Positions 1 to 8,694 of a DNA stretch of 64,000 nt are shown piece by piece. Both the position numbers and the translations under genes were made by a program. This stretch comes from Comamonas sp. NLF-1-9 (GTDB lineage: Bacteria; Pseudomonadota; Gammaproteobacteria; Burkholderiales; Burkholderiaceae_C): assembly GCF_019195435.1 (NCBI RefSeq), contig NZ_CP078069.1, positions 248,001-312,000 on the forward strand, given 5' to 3'. The notes under the pieces are model-generated. The model saw nothing but the letters and a program-made list of their open reading frames with translations, was not told the DNA's origin and ran no database searches. The first letter of the stretch is position 1, and each line of letters starts with the position of its first letter.

Positions 1-967
1 AAAGGAAACGGGCGTAGCGCGACAAGTCCACGTTGCCGCCGCTGATGACCACGCCCACGCGCTTGCCGTGCAGGTCCACCACGCCGCTTTGCGCGCCGGC
101 AAAGGCGAGCGCCCCGGTGGGCTCGGCCACCAGCTTCATGCGCTGGGCCAGAAAGCGCAGCGCCTCCAGCATCTGCGGGTCCGATGCCGACAGGATCTGC
201 GGCTGTACCTGGCGAATGATCTCGAAGGCGGTCGGCGCGAGCGCCGGCGTCTGCGCCGCGTCGGCGATGGTGCGCGGGTGCGCGACGCTGACAATCTGCC
301 CTTCGGCCAGCGATCGGCTGGCGTGGCCGGCCGCTTCGGGCTGCACGCCGAACACCTCGCAGTCGCTGGCGGCGGCGCGCACCGCCAGCAGGCTGCCGGC
401 AAGCAGGCCGCCGCCGCCCACGGGCACGAAGAGGTAGTCGAGCCTGGGCACCTGTTGCAGCAGCTCCAGCGCCGCCGTGCCGTGGCCGGCAATGACGGCC
501 GGATGGTCCGAGGGCGGCACGATGCTCAGGCCGCGCTCCTGCGCCAGCCGTCGGCTCAGCGCCTCGCGGTCTTCGTGCTCGCGCTGGTAGGTCACCACTT
601 GCGCGCCATAGCCGCGGGTGGCGGCAAGCTTGGCGGCGCTGGCGTCCTCGGGCATGACAATGAGCGCCTCGGTATCGTGCAGGCTTGCGGCCAGAGCCAC
701 CGCCTGCGCATGGTTGCCCGACGAGTAGGCCAGCACGCCCTTGCTGCGCCGCTGCTGCTCGAGTTGCGCCAGCGCGCAATAGGCGCCGCGAAACTTGAAG
801 GAGCCGGTGCGCTGCAGGTTCTCGCACTTGAAGTACAGCGCGGCGCCGAACAGCCGGTCTATGGTGGTGGAGCGCAGCACCGGCGTGGGGTGTGCCACGC
901 CCTCGAGCAGGCGGGCGGCGGCCAGGACATCGGCGGGAGTGGGCAGGGGCGTGGCGGGCGTGGGCAT
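1..967 (-). CDS. Threonine/serine dehydratase (PLP-dependent), 3' end beyond window
   Basis: Fold-type II PLP enzyme that deaminates threonine (and often serine) to a 2-oxo acid. The 322 visible codons start at an ATG at 965-967. The PLP lysine lies in SFKFRG (K58), the substrate loop SSGNHAQ at about 82-88 and the phosphate-binding glycine loop VPVGGGG at about 181-187. The tail VVISGGNVDLSRYARF is typical of the last residues of the short catabolic form, about 320-330 residues with no C-terminal ACT domain, so only a few codons are probably missing. Whether this is a true threonine ammonia-lyase, a serine racemase or a hydroxyaspartate ammonia-lyase cannot be decided from motifs. An interspersed repeat lies just upstream of the start. 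Confidence 0.85.
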   Translation of the reverse strand, partial: MPTPATPLPTPADVLAAARLLEGVAHPTPVLRSTTIDRLFGAALYFKCENLQRTGSFKFRGAYCALAQLEQQRRSKGVLAYSSGNHAQAVALAASLHDTEALIVMPEDASAAKLAATRGYGAQVVTYQREHEDREALSRRLAQERGLSIVPPSDHPAVIAGHGTAALELLQQVPRLDYLFVPVGGGGLLAGSLLAVRAAASDCEVFGVQPEAAGHASRSLAEGQIVSVAHPRTIADAAQTPALAPTAFEIIRQVQPQILSASDPQMLEALRFLAQRMKLVAEPTGALAFAGAQSGVVDLHGKRVGVVISGGNVDLSRYARFL

Positions 968-986
968 GGTCTCAAGGCCTTGCAGA

Positions 987-1046
987 TTTTGAATCAAAAC
1001 CGGCTCCAGCGCCCGTGGATAAAGCGCTGGCAGCTATGAAAACAGG
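987..1046. repeat. Interspersed hairpin repeat, copy 1
   Basis: About 60 bp between the dehydratase start and the YjgR-like gene. It shares with the copies near 5.7, 15.0, 42.6, 45.6 and 48.2 kb a TTTTGAATCAAA-like left end, a GGCTCCAGCGCCCG core, an inner dyad (CCAGCGC with GCGCTGG) and the right end GCAGCTATGAAAACAGG. It contains no gene. The family looks like a REP/MITE-type element. Confidence 0.75.
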
Positions 1047-1123
1047 GTGGTGCCAGGTTTTGCGCTCCATTGGTGAATTCTGTCAAACGGGCCAAGGTCT
1101 CGTTCGTCCTTAGATCGCGGGGC

Positions 1124-2638
1124 TCAGCGGCGTTTGCCGCCGGTCAGGCTGCCCAGCGCGCCGCGCAGCAGCTCGCGCCCCATGCGCCGGGCTTCGCCCT
1201 TGATGACGCTTTGCACCAGGCCGTCGTACTGCCCGCCGCGCGGGCCGGTGCGGCCAAACAGGGCTTCCTTGACCATGGTGCCTATGCCGTCGAACATGCC
1301 GCCGCCCTGGGCCGGAGCAGGCGCGGCCGCGCCGGCGCCAGGGGAGGCGGACGCAGTGGCCTGGGCGCCGCGCGCGGCCAGCATCTCGTAGGCCGACTCG
1401 CGGTCTACCGGCGTGTCGTAGCTGCCGGCGACGAGCGAACTGGCGATCAGCGCCTGGCGCTGCTCGGGCGTGATCGGCCCGAGCTGGCTGCCCGGCGGCA
1501 GCACGTAGACGCGCTCGGTCTCGCTCGGGCGCCCCTTGGCGTCCAGCAGGCTCACCAGCGCCTCGCCCACGGCCAGCTCGGTGATCGCGGCCTCGATATC
1601 GAGCCCCGCCTTGGGCCGCATGGTGCTGGCCGTGGCCTTGACGGCCTTCTGGTCGCGCGGGGTGAAGGCGCGCAGCGCGTGCTGCACGCGGTTGCCCAGT
1701 TGCGCGAGCACGGTGTCGGGAATGTCGATCGGGTTTTGCGTCGCAAAGTACACGCCCACGCCCTTGGAGCGCACCAGGCGCACGACGAGCTCGATGCGTT
1801 CGACCAGCACCTTGGGCGCGTCGGCAAACAGCAGGTGGGCCTCGTCGAAGAAGAAGACGAGCTTGGGTTTTTCCGGGTCGCCGATCTCGGGCAGGCGCTC
1901 GAACAGCTCGGAGAGCAGCCACAGCAGAAAGCTCGCGTACAGGCGCGGCGCGTTCATCAGGCGGTCGGCGGTGAGGATGTTGACCACGCCCCGGCCGCCC
2001 ACGGTCTGCATGAAGTCCTCGATGTCGAGCATGGGCTCGCCGAAGAACTGGTCGCCGCCCTGGGTTTCGATCGTGAGCAGGCCGCGCTGGATCGCGCCTA
2101 TGCTGGCCGCGCTGATGTTGCCGTACTGCGTGGTGAAGCTCTTCGCGTTGTCGCCCACGTGCTGCAGCATGGCGCGCAGGTCTTTAAGGTCGAGCAGCAG
2201 CAGGCCGTTGTCGTCGGCGATCTTGAAGACCAGGTTGAGCACGCCCGACTGCGTGTCGTTCAGGTCCAGCATGCGCGCCAGCAGCAGCGGGCCCATGTCC
2301 GAGATGGTGGCGCGCACCGGATGGCCTTGCTGGCCGAACACGTCCCACAGCGTGGTCGGGCAGGCCACGGGCTCGGGCGTGGGCAGGCCGCGCTCGGCAA
2401 TCACCTCGGCGAGCTTGCCGCTGATTTGGCCCTTTTGGCTTATGCCGCTAAGGTCCCCCTTGACGTCGGCCATGAAGACCGGCACGCCGATCGCGGAAAA
2501 CTGCTCGGCCAGGGTCTGCAGGGTCACCGTCTTGCCGGTGCCGGTGGCGCCGGTGATCAGGCCGTGGCGGTTGGCAAGACCGGGCAACAGCCTGCATTGG
2601 GTGCTGCCGTGTTGTGCTAGCAGAATGGGCTCGGCCAT
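1124..2638 (-). CDS. yjgR: HerA-like NTPase, YjgR/DUF853 family
   Basis: A 504-residue P-loop ATPase that lines up along its whole length with E. coli YjgR as I remember it. Walker A is GATGTGKT at about 30-37, followed by the family signature [10 protein letters not shown], and Walker B is [13 protein letters not shown] near 255-270. The C-terminus ends in a basic GGKRR. HerA/FtsK-like ATPases are hexameric motors, but the role of YjgR is not established. It is divergent from yebC (64 bp between starts). There is no neighbouring NurA, SIR2 or DUF4297 gene, so nothing suggests a HerA-based defence system. Confidence 0.85.
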   Translation of the reverse strand: MAEPILLAQHGSTQCRLLPGLANRHGLITGATGTGKTVTLQTLAEQFSAIGVPVFMADVKGDLSGISQKGQISGKLAEVIAERGLPTPEPVACPTTLWDVFGQQGHPVRATISDMGPLLLARMLDLNDTQSGVLNLVFKIADDNGLLLLDLKDLRAMLQHVGDNAKSFTTQYGNISAASIGAIQRGLLTIETQGGDQFFGEPMLDIEDFMQTVGGRGVVNILTADRLMNAPRLYASFLLWLLSELFERLPEIGDPEKPKLVFFFDEAHLLFADAPKVLVERIELVVRLVRSKGVGVYFATQNPIDIPDTVLAQLGNRVQHALRAFTPRDQKAVKATASTMRPKAGLDIEAAITELAVGEALVSLLDAKGRPSETERVYVLPPGSQLGPITPEQRQALIASSLVAGSYDTPVDRESAYEMLAARGAQATASASPGAGAAAPAPAQGGGMFDGIGTMVKEALFGRTGPRGGQYDGLVQSVIKGEARRMGRELLRGALGSLTGGKRR

Positions 2639-2701
2639 GACATGCTCAAAAGTAGAATCACAGGCTGCAGATTAAACCAGAGTAGTTGGAAGGAAGACCT
2701 T

Positions 2702-3421
2702 GTGGCAGGACACAGCAAATGGGCCAACATCCAGCACCGCAAGGGGCGCCAGGATGAAAAGCGCCAGCGCATCTGGACCCGCGTGGTGCGCGAGATCATG
2801 GTGGCTGCACGCGCCGGCGGGGGCGACCCCAGCGCCAACCCGCGCCTGCGCCTGGCCATAGACAAGGCCAAGGCCGCCAACATGCCGGCCGACACCATCA
2901 AGCGCAACATCGACAAGGCCACGGGCAACCTGGAGGGCGTGAGCTACGAGGAAATCCGCTACGAGGGCTATGGCATCGGGGGTGCCGCCATCATCGTGGA
3001 CACCATGACCGACAACCGCGTGCGCACCGTGGCCGACGTGCGCCACGCCTTCAGCAAGCACGGGGGCAACCTCGGCACTGAAGGTTCGGTGGCTTTTCAG
3101 TTTCGCCATTGCGGCCAGTTGGTGTTTGCACCGGGCACCGACGAGGAGCAGGTGATGGAAGTCGCGCTCGAAGCGGGCGCCGACGACGTGATCACCGACG
3201 AGGAAGGCGCGATCGAGGTGCTGACCGAGCCGGGCGACTTCGAGGCCGTCAAGCAGGCCTTGCAGGACGCTGGCCTGAACCCCGAGGTGGCCGAAGTGAC
3301 CATGCGCGCGGAAAACACCATAGAGCTGGCCGGCGAGGACGCCGAGCGCATGCAAAAACTGCTGGACGTGATCGAAGACCTGGACGACGTGCAAAACGTC
3401 TACCACAACGCGGCGCTGTGA
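2702..3421 (+). CDS. yebC: YebC/PmpR family transcription/translation regulator
   Basis: A 239-residue YebC/TACO1-family protein. Members have been described as DNA-binding regulators and, more recently, as factors that relieve ribosome stalling. The start is the GTG at 2702: translation from there gives the invariant N-terminus (M)[17 protein letters not shown], and AGGAAG lies about 10 bases upstream. An in-frame ATG at 2642 would add 20 unrelated residues. The acidic C-terminal domain ends [15 protein letters not shown], normal for the family. It is 27 bp upstream of purD on the same strand. Confidence 0.95.
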   Translation: MAGHSKWANIQHRKGRQDEKRQRIWTRVVREIMVAARAGGGDPSANPRLRLAIDKAKAANMPADTIKRNIDKATGNLEGVSYEEIRYEGYGIGGAAIIVDTMTDNRVRTVADVRHAFSKHGGNLGTEGSVAFQFRHCGQLVFAPGTDEEQVMEVALEAGADDVITDEEGAIEVLTEPGDFEAVKQALQDAGLNPEVAEVTMRAENTIELAGEDAERMQKLLDVIEDLDDVQNVYHNAAL

Positions 3422-3448
3422 CGCTTTGCGTCTGCCGGACTGGACCCC

Positions 3449-4723
3449 ATGAAAATCCTCGTGATCGGCGGCGGCGGGCGCGAGCACGCGCTGGCCTGGA
3501 AGCTGGTGGACTCGCCCAAGGCCAGCATGGTGTACGTGGCGCCGGGCAACGGCGGCACGCAGCTGTCGCCGCGGCTGGAAAACCTGCCCATCACCGACGT
3601 GCAGCAACTGGCCGACTGGGCGCAGGACAACAAGATCGGCCTGACCGTGGTCGGCCCCGAGGCGCCGCTGGCCGCCGGCGTGGTCGACGTGTTTCGCGCC
3701 CGGGGCTTGCGCATCTTCGGCCCGACGCAGGCCGCCGCGCAACTGGAGAGCTCCAAGGCCTTTTCCAAGGCCTTCATGCGCCGCCACGGCATCCCCACGG
3801 CCAATTACGACGTCTTCACCGACGCTGAAGCGGCGCATGCCTTCATCGAGCGCCTGGGCGCACCCGTGGTCGTCAAGGCCGACGGCCTGGCTGCGGGCAA
3901 GGGCGTGGTGGTGGCCACGAGCCTGGCCGAGGCGCATGCCGCGGTGGACGCGATGCTGGTCGATGCCCGCTACGCCGGCGCGCAAGAGGGCGCGGCGCGC
4001 GTCGTCATCGAGGAATTCCTCACGGGTGAGGAGGCGAGCTTCATCGTGCTCTCGGACGGGCGCGACGTGGCGGCGCTGGCCACGAGCCAGGACCACAAGC
4101 GCCTGAACGACGGCGACCAGGGGCCCAACACCGGCGGCATGGGTGCGTATTCGCCCGCGCCCGTGGTCACGGCCGACGTGCATGCGCGCGCCATGCGCGA
4201 GGTCATCCTGCCCGCGGTGCGCGGCATGGAAAAAGATGGCCTGCCCTACACCGGCTTTCTCTACGCGGGCTTGATGATCGACGCCCAGGGCCAGCTCAAG
4301 GTGCTGGAATTCAACTGCCGCCTGGGCGACCCCGAGACCCAGCCCATCCTGATGCGGCTGAAGTCCGACCTGCTGGACCTCCTCAACGCCGCCGTCGACG
4401 GCAAGCTGGCCGACGTGGAGCTGCAGTGGGATCGGCGCACCGCGCTGGGCGTGGTGCTGGCCGCCGCCGGCTACCCCGACAGCCCGCGCAAGGGCGACGC
4501 CATCACCGGCCTGCCGCTCGAGCAGGACGACGCCATGGTCTTTCATGCGGGCACGCAGCTTGAAGACGGCACACTGCGCACCTCGGGCGGGCGGGTGCTG
4601 TGCGTGACCGCCTTGGCCGACAGCGTGCGCCAGGCGCAGCAGCGCGCCTACGAGGTGGTGCGCGGCATCCATTTCGACGGCGCGCAATACCGCAAGGACA
4701 TAGGACACAAGGCCATCAAATGA
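3449..4723 (+). CDS. purD: Phosphoribosylamine-glycine ligase
   Basis: GAR synthetase, the second step of de novo purine synthesis: ATP-dependent joining of glycine to 5-phosphoribosylamine in the cytoplasm. The 424 residues match the family length. The N-terminal dinucleotide-like fold starts [18 protein letters not shown]. The ATP-grasp part carries [13 protein letters not shown], and the metal/ATP region has [12 protein letters not shown]. The stop overlaps the hemF start (ATGA), so the two genes are translationally coupled. Confidence 0.97.
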   Translation: MKILVIGGGGREHALAWKLVDSPKASMVYVAPGNGGTQLSPRLENLPITDVQQLADWAQDNKIGLTVVGPEAPLAAGVVDVFRARGLRIFGPTQAAAQLESSKAFSKAFMRRHGIPTANYDVFTDAEAAHAFIERLGAPVVVKADGLAAGKGVVVATSLAEAHAAVDAMLVDARYAGAQEGAARVVIEEFLTGEEASFIVLSDGRDVAALATSQDHKRLNDGDQGPNTGGMGAYSPAPVVTADVHARAMREVILPAVRGMEKDGLPYTGFLYAGLMIDAQGQLKVLEFNCRLGDPETQPILMRLKSDLLDLLNAAVDGKLADVELQWDRRTALGVVLAAAGYPDSPRKGDAITGLPLEQDDAMVFHAGTQLEDGTLRTSGGRVLCVTALADSVRQAQQRAYEVVRGIHFDGAQYRKDIGHKAIK

Positions 4724-5658
4724 GTCAATTCAACCCTGCGGGCACGGTGCAACCCGTTCGCAGTTACCTGGTAGGTTTGCAGGCGCGCATCATCCACGCG
4801 CTGGAAGAGGTGGAAGGCACGGGCGGCGCACGCGCCATCTCCGACGCCTGGGAGAAAGCCCCGGGCGAAAAGCTGCAGGGCAATGGCATCACCCGCATCA
4901 TCGAAGGCGGCCTGGTGTTCGAGCGCGCCGGCTGCGGCTTTTCCGACGTGAGCGGCCCGCAGCTTCCGCCCTCGGCCACGCAGCACCGGCCCGAGCTGGC
5001 TGGCGCGCCCTTCGAGGCCATGGGCGTGTCGCTGGTCTTTCATCCGCGCAACCCCTATGTGCCCACGGTGCACATGAACGTGCGCATGATCGCCGCCGGT
5101 CACCCGGGGCAGGAGCCGGTGTGCTGGTTTGGCGGCGGCATGGACCTCACGCCCTACTACGGCTTTGACGAAGACGCGGTGCACTTTCACCGCGTCTGCC
5201 GCGACGCCCTGGCGCCGTTTGGCGACGAGCTGTATCCGCGCTTCAAGACCTGGTGCGACGACTACTTCTGCAACAAGCACCGCGGCGAGCAGCGCGGCAT
5301 AGGCGGCATCTTCTTCGACGACTTTTCCGAGCTCGGCTTCGAGCAGAGCTTTGCCATGCTGCAAAGCGTGGGCGATGCCTTTCTCACGGCCTACCTGCCT
5401 ATCGTGCAGGCACGCAAGAACATGCCTTACGGCGAGCGCGAGCGGGCCTTCCAGCTCTACCGGCGCGGGCGCTATGTCGAATTCAACCTGGTCTGGGACC
5501 GCGGCACGCACTTCGGCCTGCAATCGGGCGGGCGCACCGAATCCATCCTGCTGTCCATGCCGCCCAAGGCCGCCTGGAGCTACCGGCGCAAGATGGCGCC
5601 AGGTTCTCCGGAAGAGCGGCTGACCAGTCATTTCCTCAAACCAAGACAATGGATTTGA
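4720..5658 (+). CDS. hemF: Oxygen-dependent coproporphyrinogen III oxidase
   Basis: Aerobic oxidase that decarboxylates coproporphyrinogen III to protoporphyrinogen IX in heme synthesis. The 312 residues begin [20 protein letters not shown]; the ATG at 4720 overlaps the purD stop by four bases. Family signatures include [27 protein letters not shown] and [13 protein letters not shown] text ([19 protein letters not shown]) near the C-terminus. The stop codon lies inside the left edge of an interspersed repeat. nadD, which in several relatives I remember lies between hemF and rsfS, is not present here. Confidence 0.96.
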   Translation: MSQFNPAGTVQPVRSYLVGLQARIIHALEEVEGTGGARAISDAWEKAPGEKLQGNGITRIIEGGLVFERAGCGFSDVSGPQLPPSATQHRPELAGAPFEAMGVSLVFHPRNPYVPTVHMNVRMIAAGHPGQEPVCWFGGGMDLTPYYGFDEDAVHFHRVCRDALAPFGDELYPRFKTWCDDYFCNKHRGEQRGIGGIFFDDFSELGFEQSFAMLQSVGDAFLTAYLPIVQARKNMPYGERERAFQLYRRGRYVEFNLVWDRGTHFGLQSGGRTESILLSMPPKAAWSYRRKMAPGSPEERLTSHFLKPRQWI

Positions 5659-5709
5659 TAGCTGCTCGCGCTTGCATGACGGGCGTTTGAGCCCGATTTG
5701 ATCTGAAAA
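5654..5709. repeat. Interspersed hairpin repeat, copy 2 (overlaps hemF stop)
   Basis: It starts TTGATAGCTGC, continues with GCGCTTGCATGACGGGCGTTT and GAGCCCGATTTG, and is inverted relative to copy 1. Its first bases supply the hemF TGA stop. It fills the 100-bp hemF-rsfS gap together with an A-rich 45-bp leader of rsfS. Confidence 0.75.
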
Positions 5710-5758
5710 GCCAAATCCTGCACACTGTGTACATTCAACCAGCCAAAGAACACCATCG

Positions 5759-6436
5759 ATGAGCACTGCACCCGCCACGGACGCTGCCGCCAAGAAATCC
5801 CTCACCAAACTGCAGCGCGCCATCGTTGACGGCCTGGAAGACGTGAAAGCGGTGGACATCCGGGTGTTCGACACCGAACACCTCTCGCCCCTTTTCGAGC
5901 GCGTGATCGTTGCCAGCGGCAACACCAACCGCCAGACCAAGGCCCTGGCCGCAAGCGTGCGCGACAAGGTGCGCGACGCCGGCTTTGCCAAGCCGCGCAG
6001 TGAGGGTGAAGACAACGGCGAGTGGATCATCATCGACTGCGGCGCGGCCGTCTGCCACATCATGCAACCGGCCATCCGGCAGTACTACCGTCTGGAGGAA
6101 ATCTGGGGCGAAAAACCCGTGCGCATGAAGCTCGGCGCCGCCAAGCCGCGCGCCGCCGTCGCCTCACCGGACGCAAGCCCTGCGCCCGCGCGCAAGACAC
6201 CTGCGCGCAAGGCTCCCGCACGCAAGACTGCTGCGACAGCCGCAGGCAAGACCCCAGCCAGGAAGACCGCAGTCGCCAAAAAGGCTGCGGCCAGCGGCAA
6301 GAGCACCGCGGCCCAAAAGCTGCCCGCAAAGAAAGCTGCGACGCTCAAGACCGTAGTGGTCAATGCGCCCACCGCCAAAAAGCCGACCACTCCGCGCGCC
6401 GCCGCCAAAAAGACCAGCAAGACGGCCGGCAGGTAA
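5759..6436 (+). CDS. rsfS: Ribosome silencing factor RsfS with histone-H1-like tail
   Basis: RsfS (Iojap family) binds ribosomal protein L14 and blocks subunit joining in poor growth conditions. Residues about 15-120 are the RsfS domain (LQRAIVDGLEDVKAVDIRVF, later EWIIIDCGAAVCHIM and YRLEEIWG). Residues about 125-225 are a low-complexity Lys/Ala/Pro/Thr tail with repeated PARKT, ARKAPARK and KKAAA units, resembling eukaryotic H1 tails and the KPAAK-type bacterial basic proteins. Normal RsfS is about 105-130 residues, so the tail almost doubles it. rlmH starts 12 bp downstream. Confidence 0.92.
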   Translation: MSTAPATDAAAKKSLTKLQRAIVDGLEDVKAVDIRVFDTEHLSPLFERVIVASGNTNRQTKALAASVRDKVRDAGFAKPRSEGEDNGEWIIIDCGAAVCHIMQPAIRQYYRLEEIWGEKPVRMKLGAAKPRAAVASPDASPAPARKTPARKAPARKTAATAAGKTPARKTAVAKKAAASGKSTAAQKLPAKKAATLKTVVVNAPTAKKPTTPRAAAKKTSKTAGR

Positions 6437-6448
6437 GGCCCGCCGCCC

Positions 6449-6916
6449 GTGCGCCTTGCCATCATCGCCGTCGGCCAGCGCATTCCCGCCTGGGCGCAGA
6501 CCGCCTACGACGACTACGCCAAGCGCTTTCCGCCCGAGCTGAAGGTCGAACTCAAGGCGGTCAAGACCGAGCCGCGCGGCTCCAAGACCTTGCACACCCT
6601 GCAGGCCGCCGAGCGCGAGCGCATCGAGGCCGCCATGGCCCGCGGCAGCCATCGCGTGGCGCTGGACGAGCACGGCACGCGCCTGACTACCCAGGCCCTG
6701 GCCGCGCGCCTGAAGGCGTGGCAACTGGCCGGCGCCGACGTGGCCCTCCTCATCGGCGGCCCCGACGGCCTGGACCCGGCGCTGCTGCAGTCCGCGCACG
6801 AGCGCATTCGCCTCTCGGACCTGACCCTGCCGCATGCGCTGGTGCGGGTGCTCTTGATCGAGCAGCTTTACCGCGCGTGGTCGGTGAACGCGGGGCATCC
6901 CTACCACCGGGAGTGA
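6449..6916 (+). CDS. rlmH: 23S rRNA (pseudouridine1915-N3)-methyltransferase
   Basis: A SPOUT-class methyltransferase that methylates pseudouridine 1915 in helix 69 of 23S rRNA on 70S ribosomes. It has 155 residues, the standard length. The GTG at 6449 gives [17 protein letters not shown]. The trefoil-knot SAM site is visible as [11 protein letters not shown] and the C-terminal [20 protein letters not shown], ending HPYHRE. It is cotranscribed with rsfS. In relatives maf follows directly; here 5.3 kb of accessory genes intervene. Confidence 0.96.
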   Translation: MRLAIIAVGQRIPAWAQTAYDDYAKRFPPELKVELKAVKTEPRGSKTLHTLQAAERERIEAAMARGSHRVALDEHGTRLTTQALAARLKAWQLAGADVALLIGGPDGLDPALLQSAHERIRLSDLTLPHALVRVLLIEQLYRAWSVNAGHPYHRE

Positions 6917-6964
6917 TGCGTTGCGCTGGTCATGCCTCCATTTGACGCTCCGACCTGCAGTCGC

Positions 6965-6993
6965 TTGATGGTTCGTATCCTGTTATATACAAT
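6965..6993 (+). promoter_or_regulatory. Putative sigma-70 promoter of the toxin-antitoxin pair
   Basis: TTGATG (6965-6970) and TACAAT (6988-6993) are separated by 17 bases. Transcription would begin within a base or two of the toxin ATG at 7000, and no Shine-Dalgarno sequence is visible in AATCCGCCC before it, so the toxin mRNA may be leaderless. The AT-rich GTATCCTGTTATATAC inside it has a partial dyad (GTAT/ATAC) that could serve autoregulation. Confidence 0.5.
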
Positions 6994-6999
6994 CCGCCC

Positions 7000-7290
7000 A
7001 TGTTGGTCATCCACACCACTGAGACATTCGACCGCTGGTTCGAATCCCTGCGCGACAGGCGCGCGGCGCAACGTATACAGGCGCGTATCGACCGGGCAGA
7101 AGACGGGAATTTCGGCGATTGCGAGCCCATTGGTGAGGGCGTCTCGGAAATGCGGATCCACCACGGCCCCGGCTATCGGGTTTATTTTGTGGGGCGCGGT
7201 ATGGAGGTCGTGATCTTGCTGGCAGGCGGCAACAAAGCCAGCCAAGGCAAGGACATCAAGACCGCCTTGGAACTGGCGCGACGACTATAG
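7000..7290 (+). CDS. HigB/RelE-type toxin (addiction module killer protein)
   Basis: A 96-residue protein of the RelE/ParE superfamily, subgroup of the HI1419-like 'addiction module killer' proteins. Such toxins are usually mRNA interferases acting on the ribosome. Features are MLVIHTTETFDRWFESLRD at the start, the central GDCEPIGEGVSEMRIHHGPG and YRVYF, and the C-terminal LLAGGNKASQGKDIKTALEL, all characteristic of the subgroup. The antitoxin gene follows after 15 bp. Placement beside a broken permease fragment and a low-GC cassette suggests that it belongs to an acquired block. Confidence 0.88.
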   Translation: MLVIHTTETFDRWFESLRDRRAAQRIQARIDRAEDGNFGDCEPIGEGVSEMRIHHGPGYRVYFVGRGMEVVILLAGGNKASQGKDIKTALELARRL

Positions 7291-7305
7291 AAAGAGAGTG
7301 CACAC

Positions 7306-7608
7306 ATGGAACCCCTCAAACTGCGCAGGTGGGACAGCGCGGAGCATCTCAAGACCGAAGAGGACATGGTGCTGTATCTGCAAGCCTGCATGGAAGAGGC
7401 GGGAGACGACGCCGCCTTCATCGCCAAGGCGCTTGGCAATGTCGCCCGCGCCCGTGGCATGACCCAGCTCGCCAAGGAGACCGGTCTGGGCCGCGAAAGC
7501 CTCTACAAGGCGCTGTCGGGCGAAGGCAACCCGAGCTTTGGCACGATCCTCAAGGTCATGCACGCGCTGGGCATCAAGCTGCAGGCCCAGGCAGCGGACC
7601 CAGCCTGA
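7306..7608 (+). CDS. HigA-type antitoxin (HTH addiction module antidote)
   Basis: A 100-residue partner of the preceding toxin. The N-terminal 40 residues (LRRWDSAEHLKTEEDMVLYL) match the antidote-specific arm of this subgroup. Residues about 45-95 are a Cro/C1-like helix-turn-helix: LARARGMTQLAKETGLG-like text followed by RESLYKALSGEGNPSFGTI. Antitoxins of this type neutralise the toxin and repress their own promoter. AAAGAGAG lies before the ATG. Confidence 0.88.
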   Translation: MEPLKLRRWDSAEHLKTEEDMVLYLQACMEEAGDDAAFIAKALGNVARARGMTQLAKETGLGRESLYKALSGEGNPSFGTILKVMHALGIKLQAQAADPA

Positions 7609-7618
7609 TCCTGCCCTA

Positions 7619-7720
7619 CAAGCGCTCCGTCCCCCTGCCTTCGGCTGCCAGACCATCAGCCGTTTCTAGATCACGCCCACGACTTCGTCCAGCGCCAGCG
7701 CAAAAGCAGTGAGCACCAGA
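7619..7720 (-). pseudogene. Broken copy of the 3' end of the ABC permease gene
   Basis: These 102 bases align with 9467-9569, the last ~34 codons of the intact permease gene, at roughly 88-90 % identity by eye. Read on the minus strand it still gives LMVWQPKAGG. Upstream of the matching stretch (beyond 7720 on the plus strand) similarity stops. With the intact copy it forms direct repeats around the two-gene cassette. Confidence 0.85.
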
Positions 7721-7752
7721 ATCCGCGTTTCACGGGAAAACCCGTTTGAAGT

Positions 7753-8694
7753 TCACGTAGTTTTCAGGGCGAGCACGGGGTTTCTGTCATCTTGTTCCAA
7801 TACGTCCAGGTATTCGTCGCCGTTGATCCCACGCGTACGCAGAAAGTCAATCAAATAGGGTTTGCTGGCAGCGCTGTCGCTGGCGTCACGAAGCACCGCG
7901 ATCGTTTCCATTGCCCTCCTGGGATCCAGGTTGTTGAAGGAAACGGGAGTCAGCCGGTCAAACAATTTCTGGTAGCTGGCGGCGATGGTTTCCGCAGTAC
8001 GTACTGTGTGATTGAGTTCGTTGCCGCGCAGTCCGCAGTCGATGCGCACGTTGTTGCAAAGCATCAGCGAGTGTGTGAGTTGCCAGAACTGGTCGGAGGC
8101 GATCGGTTCCTTCTGTGAAATCAGGGCTAATGCTTCACCATCAAAGTATGCTGATTGATCCGCCATCATGGCTGCGATCTCTCGGTATTCCCTTTGGGGG
8201 TTGGATAGATCCTTGGCGAACCTTGCGCGCTCCACCAGCCCACCAGTACGAGATATCTGCGCACGCAGTTCTCTGTGACGCTGGTTTGCAAAACCGGTCT
8301 CGATGAGACCAGCCATCTGATTCAATTGCTCATCGAGATCGTTAAAGCGTTTGCGTGTATATACAAAGCCGGCGACGCTGACCCCGATCCCTGCCAGTGA
8401 TAACCCCAAGGTTGTGACCTGCAGGCTCTGCAGCGCTTCGACCATGGCCTTGATCTTGCTCACCTGGACGGCGGTATAGATACCCGATCCAGCGTTCACG
8501 GCGTTGGAAACGAGCGAAACCGGAGCGAGTATCGGAGAAGCCAATGACGAAAGCGCTTGCTGGGCAATGCCGGTTTCCTGCAAGTGCGCCACGATCTTTC
8601 CCGTACCGGCACTTTTCAGAATGGCCCCGTACCGGACCAGTTCGCCCGTTGCCAGTTTCGCTACGTATTGCGCTGGAATTTCAAAGGGGATCAT
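7753..8694 (-). CDS. Unknown protein with hydrophobic helices (cassette gene 2)
   Basis: A 313-residue protein I cannot assign to a named family. The N-terminus reads MIPFEIPAQYVAKLATGELV followed by GAILKSAGTGKIVAHLQETG. Two hydrophobic stretches (about 51-72 and 92-112, LGLSLAGIGVSVAGFVY) are followed by a basic TRKRF and a probable coiled coil (FNDLDEQLNQMAGLIETGF). The C-terminal 180 residues are soluble and helical. This layout would suit a membrane-associating or pore-forming helical protein, which is inference. Its ATG overlaps the stop of the upstream gene (ATGA), so the two are coupled. Base composition is clearly lower in GC than its neighbours. Confidence 0.8.
   Translation of the reverse strand: MIPFEIPAQYVAKLATGELVRYGAILKSAGTGKIVAHLQETGIAQQALSSLASPILAPVSLVSNAVNAGSGIYTAVQVSKIKAMVEALQSLQVTTLGLSLAGIGVSVAGFVYTRKRFNDLDEQLNQMAGLIETGFANQRHRELRAQISRTGGLVERARFAKDLSNPQREYREIAAMMADQSAYFDGEALALISQKEPIASDQFWQLTHSLMLCNNVRIDCGLRGNELNHTVRTAETIAASYQKLFDRLTPVSFNNLDPRRAMETIAVLRDASDSAASKPYLIDFLRTRGINGDEYLDVLEQDDRNPVLALKTT

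Noticed and set aside
1124..2638. HerA-like ATPase as an anti-phage defence gene
   Set aside because: Full-length similarity to house-keeping YjgR, conserved place beside yebC, and no SIR2, DUF4297 or nuclease partner.
6981..6990. TATATA at 6984-6989 as the -10 box of the toxin promoter
   Set aside because: Its spacing to TTGATG is only 13 bases; TACAAT at 6988-6993 gives 17.
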